Source: an uncultured Planctomycetaceae bacterium
Lineage (GTDB): Bacteria > Planctomycetota > Planctomycetia > Gemmatales > Gemmataceae
Length of the DNA: 64,000 nt
NCBI GenBank assembly: GCA_937888715.1
Contig: CALARU010000312.1
Coordinates: forward strand, 62,001 to 126,000
Direction of reading: 5' to 3'
In this document: piece by piece, positions 9,354 to 17,368 of the stretch
Layout: every line of letters starts with the position of its first letter
Numbering within the stretch: the stretch's first letter is position 1
Position numbers and translations under genes: made by a program
Notes under the pieces: model-generated
Told to the model about the DNA's origin: nothing
Database searches by the model: none
What the model saw: the letters and a program-made list of their open reading frames with translations, nothing else

Positions 9354-10649
9354 TTATACCCGACCGGTGAAAATCGTCTGAGACCTTTCTGGGCCCACAG
9401 ATATAAGCTTAACAGGAAGCTCAAGAATTTCACCGATTCTATCAGCATATTTTCTTGCAGCGGTAGGTAAATCCGAAATCTTTGACGCAGTAGTCAACGG
9501 TTCATTCCAACCTTGCAGGGTCTCATAAATAGGTTTGCAACGCTCAAGCTCTCTAGCATCCGTGGGGAAATAGGTGATGCGGTCGCCATCAAGTTCGTAC
9601 GCAGTTGCGATTTTCAATTCTGAAAACCCAGCAAGTACATCCAAAAGCATGATGCAAATTTCATCCACCCCATTGATCATGGAGGAATGCCTAGCAGCAA
9701 CAGCATCGAACCAACCACAGCGTCTGGGCCTGCCTGTTACGGTGCCAAATTCCTTGCCGATTTTTCGGATTCGTTCGCCTAAACCATCAGGGCCGTCATC
9801 AAGTTCGGTGGGGAAGGGGCCTTTGCCAACGCGAGTGGTGTAGGCTTTAAGGATACCAATAACTTTGGTCACATATCTGGAAGGCAAGCCTGAACCCGAA
9901 CCAATACCAGCGGTAATGCTATTAGAACTGGTTACAAAGGGGAAACTACCATGATCAATATCAAGAAGGCTGCCTTGTGCACCTTCAAACAGAATGTTTT
10001 TCCCTGCTTTAAATTCTTGATGAAGCAATGTGACGGTGTTGGTGAGATGTGGTTTCAAAAACTGACCATGCTCGTGAAATTCATCAGCAAGCTTTGCAGC
10101 ATCAAACTGAACTGCATCATGATTGAAACCACGCAGCAGCTTGTTTTTGAAATCAACAACAGTATCAAGGCGCTCTTTTAAATGGGCATGCTGGGTGAGT
10201 TCCCCCGTTCGAATGGCATGAACTCTTCCAACCTTATCCTGGTAACAAGGCCCAATGCCTCTGCCAGTGGTTCCGATGCTTTGGCCTTGCTTTGATTCAG
10301 TAAGCTTTTCCTGTTCAACATGGTAGGGGAAAATCACATGGGCCCGATCGCTGATTACCAACCTCTTGCCAATATCAATGTCGTTTTTAAGAAGTTGTGA
10401 AATTTCTTCACGAAGCCTCGTGGGGTTGATGACCACCCCATTGCCTATGATTGATATCACCTCGGGACGGATGACTCCCGTGGGTAGAATCGAAAGCTTG
10501 AAAGTTTTATTACCGGTCATAACGGTATGGCCAGCGTTGGGACCGCCATTATAACGGACCACGATATCGTGATGATCGGTAAGGACATCAACGACTTTAC
10601 CCTTGGCCTCATCACCCCATTGAAGTCCAACAACACAGGTGCAAGGCAT
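9354..10649 (-). CDS. purA: Adenylosuccinate synthetase
   Basis: PurA joins IMP and aspartate with GTP to give adenylosuccinate, the committed step to AMP. The 431-residue length is standard. The N-terminal GTP loop reads WGDEAKGK at residues 10-17, where most relatives have GDEGKGK, so one loop glycine is alanine. Further marks are RYNGGPNAGHT near residue 34, TTGRGIGPCYQDK near 126, and FEGAQGSLLDIDHG near 221. It is the first gene of a minus-strand run and is preceded by a promoter-like pair and two hairpins, the second a canonical terminator shape, which suggests leader control. Confidence 0.96.
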   Translation of the reverse strand: MPCTCVVGLQWGDEAKGKVVDVLTDHHDIVVRYNGGPNAGHTVMTGNKTFKLSILPTGVIRPEVISIIGNGVVINPTRLREEISQLLKNDIDIGKRLVISDRAHVIFPYHVEQEKLTESKQGQSIGTTGRGIGPCYQDKVGRVHAIRTGELTQHAHLKERLDTVVDFKNKLLRGFNHDAVQFDAAKLADEFHEHGQFLKPHLTNTVTLLHQEFKAGKNILFEGAQGSLLDIDHGSFPFVTSSNSITAGIGSGSGLPSRYVTKVIGILKAYTTRVGKGPFPTELDDGPDGLGERIRKIGKEFGTVTGRPRRCGWFDAVAARHSSMINGVDEICIMLLDVLAGFSELKIATAYELDGDRITYFPTDARELERCKPIYETLQGWNEPLTTASKISDLPTAARKYADRIGEILELPVKLISVGPERSQTIFTGRV

Positions 10650-10706
10650 ACTAATTCACCATATCTTAAAAAGTAAGGGGAAAGACCCCATGAACAAACA
10701 CACAAG

Positions 10707-10734
10707 AAAAAAGCCCAAGACGCCTGTCTCGGGC
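10707..10734 (-). terminator. Intrinsic terminator-shaped hairpin in the purA leader
   Basis: On the minus strand, arms GCCCGAGAC and GUCUUGGGC (9 bp with one G-U) close a 4-nt loop and run straight into six U residues. The G-U pair becomes an A-C mismatch on the plus strand, and no U-run follows there, so the structure belongs to minus-strand RNA. It lies 58 nt upstream of the purA start. A second 8-bp hairpin, also with one G-U pair on the minus strand, occupies 10738-10757 just ahead of it. It could attenuate purA, end a short RNA, or stop antisense transcription coming from selD. Confidence 0.7.
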
Positions 10735-10766
10735 AATGATACCCTAAAAAGAGTATCCGACATCAA

Positions 10767-10795
10767 TTCTTATTTAGAAACTATGGTTAAGTCAA
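10767..10795 (-). promoter_or_regulatory. Candidate sigma-70 promoter for the purA leader
   Basis: TTGACT at 10790-10795 and TAAGAA at 10767-10772 are separated by 17 nt. Predicted transcription would begin near 10760, just before the first leader hairpin. Consensus match is strong in the -35 and moderate in the -10. Confidence 0.5.
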
Positions 10796-10877
10796 GCATA
10801 TAGTTATGATAGAGTGCAGGAAGTGAAAGAGATCCGCCAAGAAGGTTTCCAAAGGCCTTTATATCGGGAGACGAAAA

Positions 10878-12095
10878 ATGGTTGTTCCCAAGCATTTTAA
10901 AGTGATTATTCCTGTGTTTATGCTGTTTGCCTTGGCAATGCTTTGCAATCCCATCTTGGCTTTTCAAGAAGAGCCAGTATTTCAGGGCAAAAAACTTTCC
11001 GAATGGGAAGCCTTGCTTAAGTTGGCTCCAGGCTACGATAAGCTTTCTGATGCCGAAAAAGAAAAATCAACACGATCAAGAAGGGCAGGGCTGATTGCCT
11101 TGGAATTGATGGCAAACTCTTTGGATAATAGAATTCTCCCAGCAATGATGTTGGTTTTGAAAAATGATCCAGAAGAGAAGTTGCGAGAAACCGCAGCGTT
11201 ATCGATGACCCGGGTGGCATTAAAGATGGCTGAAAAAGCGAAATCGTCATCAACGAGGCAGTATGCGGCAGAAGCCCTGAAAGAAGCACTTGAAAAAGAT
11301 AAATCGATAAGAGTAAAGGAAATTGCAGCATCATCACTTGGTAAAATAGTTCCAGAATCAGCGCCTGCAATTCCAGCATTGATTTTGGCTATTAAACAAA
11401 AAGACACTGGGCTAAGGGTTGCTGCGGTGGATGCGCTGCGAAGATTAGGGCCCGAAGCCAAGGGCGCAGCACCTGACTTGCGAATTCTGGCTTCAGATGC
11501 AACTGCAGACATCATATCAAAATCGTTTGCGTTTCTAGCTTTGGGAAATTTCAGAGATGTGGAATCGATTCCCGTGCTTTTGCAAACGGTTCAAGATGCA
11601 AAAATGCCATTGGAGTTGAGGCTTCCTGCTGCCAACGCAATTTCGATGATGGGTGGCGAGGCGGGCGGGCGGATTGCAGAAAAATTAGGATTGCTGTTAA
11701 TAGAAGAAGGCACCCCGAAAGACTTGAAAATTGCAGTGTCAATCGCGCTTGATAGTCAGGAAAGTTTTGCCTATCCCGCCTGGAAATCGATGGTGGCCGC
11801 ACTTAAAGACCGTGACGCTGCAGTTAGGTCTATAATCTTGCATTGCCTAGGAAACACTGGGCCAAAGTTTCAAAAAGATTTTAAAGTGGTGCAGGCCGCA
11901 GTGCTAGGTTGCGTCAATGATTCTGCATTGGAAGTAAGGCTTGCTGCGGTAGAAACCTTGGGCCGTTGGGGTCCTGAACTTTCAGATGATGAAGTTTTGA
12001 AAAAGGTGGAAAGCCTAACGAAGGACACTGCAAAAGAAATGCGGGAAACAGCGGCAACCGTGTTGAAAAGGCTTAAGGGAACGCCTTCAAATTAA
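10878..12095 (+). CDS. Secreted HEAT-repeat protein
   Basis: A 405-residue protein with a signal peptide (residues 1-29, ending PILAFQEE). The rest is a run of alpha-helical HEAT-type repeats: recurring blocks such as REIAASSLGKI, LRVAAVDALRRLG, VRSIILHCLGNTG and VRLAAVETLGRWG space at about 35-40 residues and lead to the C-terminus. Such solenoids bind proteins; no catalytic motif is seen. The 3' end overlaps the selD stop region by 4 nt in convergent orientation. Planctomycetes carry many similar secreted HEAT proteins; the partner is unknown. Confidence 0.8.
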   Translation: MVVPKHFKVIIPVFMLFALAMLCNPILAFQEEPVFQGKKLSEWEALLKLAPGYDKLSDAEKEKSTRSRRAGLIALELMANSLDNRILPAMMLVLKNDPEEKLRETAALSMTRVALKMAEKAKSSSTRQYAAEALKEALEKDKSIRVKEIAASSLGKIVPESAPAIPALILAIKQKDTGLRVAAVDALRRLGPEAKGAAPDLRILASDATADIISKSFAFLALGNFRDVESIPVLLQTVQDAKMPLELRLPAANAISMMGGEAGGRIAEKLGLLLIEEGTPKDLKIAVSIALDSQESFAYPAWKSMVAALKDRDAAVRSIILHCLGNTGPKFQKDFKVVQAAVLGCVNDSALEVRLAAVETLGRWGPELSDDEVLKKVESLTKDTAKEMRETAATVLKRLKGTPSN

Positions 12096-13153
12096 GGCTT
12101 AAAAACTAGGTGATGCGATCCTTTAGCCTGAACTTCGCCTACTTCCACCGCGCAAATCGCTCCGTTAGCCAAAGCTGCTTTTATAAATAAAGCCACTTCT
12201 TCTTTAGGCAGGCTAACCAGCAACCCACCCGAGGTTTGGGCATCCAAAGCCAATTCCATGGAAACCGTATCAGGATTTCCTTCGATTCGGAGGTGGGGGA
12301 GAATATATTCTCGGTTGGTTTTGCTGGCACGCGTGAAAAAGCGTTTTGAAATCAGGGTTTCAATCCCAGCAAAGCGAGGGAGTTTTTGTAATTCAAAAAC
12401 AAGAGTGGTGTTGCTTCCCAGTGCCATTTCCAATGCATGGCCTGCAAAACCATAGCCAGTGATATCGGTCAAGCCATGCGGGTGTAGATTCTGCAGTGCA
12501 TCTGCGCCCACTTTATTTAGTTGAACCATGCTTAAGCATGCAGCCTTAAAAAGATTTTCCGGGCAGGCGTTTGCCTTGTGTGCAGTGGTTACAAACCCAG
12601 TTCCCAAAGGCTTGGTAAGAACTAGTCTATCCCCAGGCTTGGCCCCAGCATTGGTAAGCACTTTATCTGGATGAACAATACCTGTGACGGAAAGCCCGAA
12701 TTTTATTTCTTTGTCTCGGATGGTGTGGCCACCTACGACGACCGTGCCAGCGGCCATGCATCTTTCGGCCCCACCTTCTAAGATTTTCCCTAACCAAGTT
12801 AATTGTGGATCTTCATCATCGGGGTAGGCAACTAGGTTTAAAGCGGTTTTAGGAATGCCAGCCATGGCATAAACATCAGAAAGGGCATTGGCAGCTGCAA
12901 TTTGGCCATATAGGTACGGATCATCGACCACAGGGGGGAAGAAATCCACGGTTTGGACCAAAGCGATTTCATCTGTTAGCTTGAAAACGCCTGCGTCATC
13001 GTGAGTTTCGGTACCCACCAGCAAATTCGGGTCTTTGGATCGGGGCACATTTTGCAGAACCTGCGAAATCCCCCCCGGCGAAAGTTTCCCCGCTCAGCCA
13101 GCACAGGATGCGTAGTCGGTCAATCTTTTCTTCCGACCAAAAAAACTAAACAT
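12092..13153 (-). CDS. selD: Selenide, water dikinase, a UGA (Sec)-containing selenoprotein
   Basis: SelD makes selenophosphate from selenide and ATP, the Se donor for selenocysteine and selenouridine. The conventional open frame begins only at MPRSKDPNLLVG, which lacks the catalytic end. Upstream in the same frame the sequence reads MFSFFGRKKRLTDYASCAG-U-AGKLSPGG, with an in-frame UGA (13094-13096) as residue 20 exactly where E. coli SelD has catalytic Cys17, and Lys23 three residues later matching E. coli Lys20. The ATG at 13153 has AAGGAG about 6 nt upstream, overlapping the stop of the preceding SelW-like gene. Full length is 353 residues, family-typical. Later blocks DDAGVF, TTAHK and GGLLVSLP fit SelD. 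A candidate SECIS hairpin lies 30 nt after the UGA. No selA, selB or tRNA-Sec gene is in the window. Confidence 0.94.
13050..13068 (-). promoter_or_regulatory. Candidate bacterial SECIS hairpin in selD
   Basis: In the mRNA, GCAG-GUU-CUGC forms a 4-bp stem with a 3-nt loop, extended by UUU/AAA beyond a C-A mismatch. The stem begins 30 nt after the UGA and the loop G is about 34 nt away, inside the 16-37 nt range accepted for bacterial SECIS. The apex resembles the GCAGGUCUGC core of the E. coli fdhF SECIS. Confidence 0.55.
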
Positions 13154-13161
13154 GCCTCTCC

Positions 13162-13407
13162 TTATTTAACTTCAGCCATCAATTCTTCCAATTGTTTTAA
13201 TATCAACTCTTCGTTAGGGAACTTCCCTTCAGATAGTTTTGAGTAAAGCAGTTTTCCATTTGCGGTCAACTCAAAACAACCCCCACTTGATGGAATTAAT
13301 TTCATTTCGAGAATCTGCATTTTGAAATGTTCCAGTAATTTTGCTGTCAAACTGACAGCCTGAGGCTCATAGTTTCACTTGGAACAATAGCGTAATTCTA
13401 CTTTCAT
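13162..13407 (-). CDS. SelW-like (Rdx family) selenoprotein with CxxU motif
   Basis: An 81-residue thioredoxin-fold protein of the SelW/SelT/SelH (Rdx) family, thought to act in thiol redox chemistry. The N-terminus reads MKVELRYCSK-U-NYEPQAVSL, with an in-frame UGA at 13375-13377 forming the C-x-x-U redox motif (Cys8, Sec11). The later MKLIPSSGGCFELTANGKL and YSKLSEGKFP segments match the conserved SelW middle and end (VxLxPxxGGxFEVxxNG, SKxxxGxFP). The ATG is preceded by GGAAAGG. Conventional calling keeps only the last 62 residues and loses the active site. It is first in an operon with selD, whose ribosome site overlaps this stop codon. A 7-bp SECIS candidate follows the UGA. Confidence 0.92.
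13343..13359 (-). promoter_or_regulatory. Candidate bacterial SECIS hairpin in the SelW-like gene
   Basis: GCUGUCA-GUU-UGACAGC is a perfect 7-bp stem with a GUU loop. It begins 15 nt after the UGA, placing the loop G at about 22 nt, the usual distance for bacterial SECIS elements. The loop is the same GUU as in the selD candidate. Confidence 0.72.
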
Positions 13408-13437
13408 GATTAACCTTTCCTGATTCAGGGATCTTCT

Positions 13438-13451
13438 ATACTAATCAGTAT
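13438..13451. promoter_or_regulatory. Short inverted repeat between divergent genes
   Basis: ATACT-aatc-AGTAT lies in the 95-bp space between the SelW-like gene and the divergent Tsr3/DTW-like gene. It could be an operator or part of a -10 element. Support is the symmetry alone. Confidence 0.25.
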
Positions 13452-13502
13452 GTTAGGCTTTGGACGATTAAGGACCAAATTTAAACCATAGGATTAAGGC
13501 CG

Positions 13503-13958
13503 ATGGATGTATTTCCCGATACCGTAATAATTCGTAGCGTAAAGGAAAAGTCCAAGAAATGTTCGGTGGTACCGCTAAAGGGAAGGCCCGGCATTGTCTT
13601 GTTGAATTATCCTTTTAAAAAAACTTTAAGTTTACCCAATTATATTCGTCTTTCTGCGGAGGGGCCTCCACTTTCCCTAGCAGATAATGACAAAGGTATA
13701 TTATTATTAGATGGGAGTTGGCGAAATGCGGGTAATATGGAAAGAAGTTTTGAGTCGATTCCCCCAAGATCCTTGAGCCAATATAAAACAGCCTACCCGA
13801 GAACCTCGAAGTTTGGAACCGACCCAGAAAACGGATTGGCATCAATTGAAGCGCTCTATGTTGCCTATTTTATTTTAAATAGAAACCCAATTGGTCTTTT
13901 AGATCACTATCACTGGAAAAAAGAATTTCTGGAACTGAACAACTTTCCTGCTTCGTAA
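13503..13958 (+). CDS. Tsr3/DTW-like (TDD superfamily) protein, probable RNA aminocarboxypropyltransferase
   Basis: A 151-residue protein. The core shows ILLLDGSWRNAGNM near residues 66-79, matching the D-x-[ST]-W motif of the TDD superfamily (Tsr3 and DTW/TapT), and KTAYPRTSKFGTDPENG then LASIEALYVAYFIL in the position of the substrate-binding and EA-containing helix of these enzymes. Tsr3 and TapT transfer the aminocarboxypropyl group of SAM to rRNA or tRNA uridine. Which RNA is used cannot be told; it is shorter than most DTW proteins. An AGG-rich site precedes the ATG. It is divergent from the selenoprotein pair and convergent with the DUF255 gene. Confidence 0.65.
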   Translation: MDVFPDTVIIRSVKEKSKKCSVVPLKGRPGIVLLNYPFKKTLSLPNYIRLSAEGPPLSLADNDKGILLLDGSWRNAGNMERSFESIPPRSLSQYKTAYPRTSKFGTDPENGLASIEALYVAYFILNRNPIGLLDHYHWKKEFLELNNFPAS

Positions 13959-13963
13959 TGAAA

Positions 13964-15901
13964 TCACTTTTTTGGCTGTGCTTCAAGAAACTCGGCCAAA
14001 GCTGTGGCTAACGCAGTGGAAGATGAAGGTTGCATTTTTAAACGCATTACCAATCCTTTAAATGAATCTTCTGCAACTTTTATATGCTTTGGGTCTTGAG
14101 TATACTTTGATAGTTTTACCAAGTTACTTAATGCAACACTATTGGCGGAAGGTTGTGCGCCATCGTATTGATCGATAGAGCGGGCGAAAAGTTTTTCGTG
14201 CTCTTCCGAAGTTTGAAAGAATGGCCCCGAACCTTGTTTACCATGATGCTTGATCATTTTTTCGTTCAACTCGACAGCTTGGGTGAGTCGCTTTTTGTCA
14301 CCATTGATTTCGTATAGGGTTAGCAATCCATGAACGAGATACGCATAGTCATCAAGATAAGCGAGGATTTTCGCCTGAGCTTTTTCCCCGGGAACCGCTC
14401 CAAAACTTCGCATTAATCTGCCATCCGCCTGTTGTAGGTTGTTTAAAATAAAATCCGATGCCTTCTCCGCAGCTTTTAAGTAGGCAGGTTCATTAAGTGC
14501 TTTTGAAGCCATTGCAAGGCCAGCGATCATCTGGCCATTCCAACCGGTTAGAATCTTGGTATCTAAAAAAGGCCTGATGCGATTGTTTCTAAGGGCGAGA
14601 AGTTTTTTTCGCGAGGCATCAAGAGAAGACTCTAATTTTTCGAGAGATGTTTTTTGGCTAAGCGCCAGTTTCTCGGGCAACATCGACCGCCTTAAAATAA
14701 AGAATTTCTCTTCAAAATTCGGTTCTCTGGCGTAGGTGGTTTTAAAGAGTTCAAGATCGGCTTTTTCTTTAAGCACTTCGGCTAATTCTTTATCTGTCCA
14801 AACATAAAACTTGCCCTCTTCGCCATCACTATCCGCATCGAGAGCAGAGTAAAACCCACCTTCTGGGGAAGTCATCTCGCGTAGGATAAAAGCACAAGTG
14901 GAGTTAAGAGCTTGTGAGTAAAGTGGGTTTTTGTTGTTGAAAAGGGCCCTAGAATAAGCCTCGCAGAGTTGCGCATTGTCGTAAAGCATTTTTTCGAAGT
15001 GAGGGATAGTCCAAGAAGGTTCGACAGTGTAGCGATGGAATCCGCCACCAAGGTGATCAAAAATGCCACCCAAAGCCATTTGATCAAGAGTGAAGGAAAC
15101 GATTGATTTGATGTTGCCTGTGGCATCGTTGTTTTGTTCATGTTGCAAAAGCTTGAGGTAGCAAGGCGTGGGGAATTTGGGCCCTTGGAAGTTTCTGGCT
15201 TGTGAACCAAACCCTCCATATTTAGGATCAAAGCCTTCTTGAACAGCTTCAACCGATGCATTCACCAAGGCTTTATCGAGCGGAATCAGGGCCAGCCCAA
15301 CAGTTTCACCAATCAAGACTCTTCGTGTTGAAGTTGCTAATTTATCAGCTTGATCTTCAACATTTTTCTGCTCTGTTTTGTAAACATTAAGAATGCCTTC
15401 AAGTACGGATTTAAAACCACGCATGCTCTGGCCTTGCACTTCTTTATCGAAAGGAGGCCAGTAAGTGCCACCAAAAAAAGGCTTTGCATCGGGTAAAAGA
15501 AACATCGATAAAGGCCAACCACCTCTTTGCCCTAATACATTCAGCGAAGTTAAATAGGCATGATCGATATCCGGCCTTTCTTCTCGATCAACCTTGATGC
15601 ATACAAAATTATCGTTCAGAATTTTTGCGATAATCGCATTTGAAAAAGATTCTTTTTCCATGACATGGCACCAGTGGCATGCGCTGTAGCCAATGGAAAG
15701 GAAGACGAGTTTTTTTTCAGCTTTAGCTTTTTTGAAAGCTTCTTCGCCCCAAGGGTACCAGTCGACTGGGTTGTGTGCGTGTTGCCTGAGGTAGGGGCTA
15801 GCTTCTTTTGCAAGCCGATTGGGTTTGCCTTTTTCTTCGCCCAATGCTGGGTGAAGTAAAAACAAAAACGCAAGCAATGCGCAGGCATTTCGCAAATTCA
15901 T
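13964..15901 (-). CDS. Secreted DUF255 thioredoxin-like / six-hairpin protein (YyaL/SPATA20 family)
   Basis: A 645-residue protein with a signal peptide (residues 1-21, ending HPALGEE). The N-terminal DUF255 thioredoxin-like domain starts [21 protein letters not shown] and contains the redox motif C75-H-W-C78 in [15 protein letters not shown] long C-terminal six-hairpin-glycosidase-like region follows ([46 protein letters not shown]). Family length is usual. The biochemical role of YyaL/SPATA20 proteins is not settled; the exported form here, upstream of no other enzyme on its strand but just after a DsbD-N-like gene, suggests periplasmic thiol chemistry. Confidence 0.9.
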   Translation of the reverse strand: MNLRNACALLAFLFLLHPALGEEKGKPNRLAKEASPYLRQHAHNPVDWYPWGEEAFKKAKAEKKLVFLSIGYSACHWCHVMEKESFSNAIIAKILNDNFVCIKVDREERPDIDHAYLTSLNVLGQRGGWPLSMFLLPDAKPFFGGTYWPPFDKEVQGQSMRGFKSVLEGILNVYKTEQKNVEDQADKLATSTRRVLIGETVGLALIPLDKALVNASVEAVQEGFDPKYGGFGSQARNFQGPKFPTPCYLKLLQHEQNNDATGNIKSIVSFTLDQMALGGIFDHLGGGFHRYTVEPSWTIPHFEKMLYDNAQLCEAYSRALFNNKNPLYSQALNSTCAFILREMTSPEGGFYSALDADSDGEEGKFYVWTDKELAEVLKEKADLELFKTTYAREPNFEEKFFILRRSMLPEKLALSQKTSLEKLESSLDASRKKLLALRNNRIRPFLDTKILTGWNGQMIAGLAMASKALNEPAYLKAAEKASDFILNNLQQADGRLMRSFGAVPGEKAQAKILAYLDDYAYLVHGLLTLYEINGDKKRLTQAVELNEKMIKHHGKQGSGPFFQTSEEHEKLFARSIDQYDGAQPSANSVALSNLVKLSKYTQDPKHIKVAEDSFKGLVMRLKMQPSSSTALATALAEFLEAQPKK

Positions 15902-15920
15902 GACAAGTCCAGTTTTTTGA

Positions 15921-16388
15921 TTAGGGAAGCTGCAGAGTAGCTACAGCAGGGGCAAGGCAGGATTTTTTAGAGCAAGCTTGGTATTTCACCACAACTTCCA
16001 GAGGGCCGGTTTGATTCCTTGGAACTGCAACTCGTAATTTGATTTTTACGGTTCCTTCGTAAGTGGAGTAATCGCCTACAACATCATCCTTCACGAGTTT
16101 ACCCGCGGGGTATTCTACTTTGGCAGGGATTGATTTGCCTTCGGATTTGATTCCTACACTGGTTTGCACGGATGCTAAATCGGGGTTTACTACGGGGTTC
16201 GCATAAAGGTGATATCCTGGTTCTACAGAAAGGGTTATTACGACGAATTTTTCTTCTGCAGTGGTGGAGGGGGCTTTGGCAATTTCTACCTTAACCACTT
16301 TTGAACTATCGGCGCCCTGAGCATTTACAGCGCAAGCAATTTGTAACGAAATTAAAAGGCCGGAGAGGAAAAGCATGGATTGTTTCAT
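15921..16388 (-). CDS. Stand-alone DsbD N-terminal-like domain, exported
   Basis: A 155-residue exported protein with signal peptide (residues 1-23, cleavage after NAQG or nearby). The remainder is an immunoglobulin-like fold resembling the N-terminal domain of Dsb[35 protein letters not shown], and [20 protein letters not shown]. The last block places two cysteines as in the electron-accepting Cys pair of nDsbD. No membrane or thioredoxin domain is attached, so it would need electrons from another protein. It precedes the DUF255 gene by 19 nt on the same strand, so the two are probably co-transcribed. Confidence 0.8.
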   Translation of the reverse strand: MKQSMLFLSGLLISLQIACAVNAQGADSSKVVKVEIAKAPSTTAEEKFVVITLSVEPGYHLYANPVVNPDLASVQTSVGIKSEGKSIPAKVEYPAGKLVKDDVVGDYSTYEGTVKIKLRVAVPRNQTGPLEVVVKYQACSKKSCLAPAVATLQLP

Positions 16389-16501
16389 TGTGAGAATCCT
16401 TCATGGAATAAGATGTTCAAACACCTACTATTAATTTATCATCATTTAGGTAATTAAGACAAATCTAATTGGGACATTTAGGCGATTACTACGAGGCAAG
16501 C

Positions 16502-17368
16502 ATGAGATTTTTAACTACATTGGTACTGGGTATTTGTGTTTCTTGCATGGTTCTGGCGCAAGATACTGCAAAAAAGCCTGAAGCTACCAAGGAGATCGCT
16601 AAAAGTATTTGGGATAAGCTGGATGCCAGCCCATCTTCTGTTTTTGAATCAAATAAAATCATTTTAATGCTGCCTAAAACTGCTGAATCAAAGGCAAAGG
16701 GCATCGCATCAAATCTTGAAAAGTACTACGAAAATGCAGCAAAAAGCGTTGGATATAAGGAAGATAATGCTCCCTGGAGTGGTAAACTTATGGTATTCAT
16801 CATTCCTGAAAGGGAGCAGTTTGTTGCCTTTGTTCGAAGGGTGGAAAAACGCTCGCCTAGTAGTGATGATCATGGCTCATTTGGTTTTCTAGCAGGCATC
16901 CCGTATATGGCTTCAGGCCCAACCAAACCCAAAGATTTTACTAGTTCTGAATTGCAGGCTTATAAAGAGATGGGCGGAGCTTTGCTTCGTTCAAAGGCTG
17001 GAGAAAAGACACCATTGCCTGATTGGGTGGTTGATGGCTTTGGCAGGGCGGTTCACTGGCGGGTTCAGGGAGGTAACAATAAAACAGTGCAAAATGATAG
17101 AAGAAAAGAGCAGATCATTGCCCGCAAAGTCTCCTCTGTGAGCGAAATCTGGAATGGTTCAGATGCTGAGGCTACACCCCTGCTTCAAGCTAGTGTGATG
17201 GAATTCATTGCTTTTGGTCCCCAGTCTTCAAAGCTTGGTGATTTCTTGAAAGGGTTTGTCCCAGAAGAAAATGGCGATGCAAAATCAGCAGAACAAGCGC
17301 TGGATTCCTCAGGTATCTCAGCGAAGAATCTGCTAGGTGCGTGGAAACTGTGGGTGCTTTCGAAGTGA
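16502..17368 (+). CDS. Exported protein of unknown function
   Basis: I do not recognise the family. From the ATG giving MRFLTTLVLGICVSCMVLAQD the product is 288 residues with a clear signal peptide; an earlier in-frame start would place charged residues ahead of it. The middle has WSGKLMVFIIPEREQFVAFVRRVEKR and the later TPLPDWVVDGFGRAVHWRV, a layout like MA-type metallopeptidase relatives (lever strand, then the PxWxxxG segment), but the HExxH position reads AYKEMGGALL and has no zinc ligands. It may be an inactive relative. It ends directly against the cysteine desulfurase stop on the other strand. Confidence 0.65.
   Translation: MRFLTTLVLGICVSCMVLAQDTAKKPEATKEIAKSIWDKLDASPSSVFESNKIILMLPKTAESKAKGIASNLEKYYENAAKSVGYKEDNAPWSGKLMVFIIPEREQFVAFVRRVEKRSPSSDDHGSFGFLAGIPYMASGPTKPKDFTSSELQAYKEMGGALLRSKAGEKTPLPDWVVDGFGRAVHWRVQGGNNKTVQNDRRKEQIIARKVSSVSEIWNGSDAEATPLLQASVMEFIAFGPQSSKLGDFLKGFVPEENGDAKSAEQALDSSGISAKNLLGAWKLWVLSK

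Noticed and set aside
9290-9448. Longer N-terminus for UppS
   Set aside because: It overlaps the purA end and has no family counterpart.
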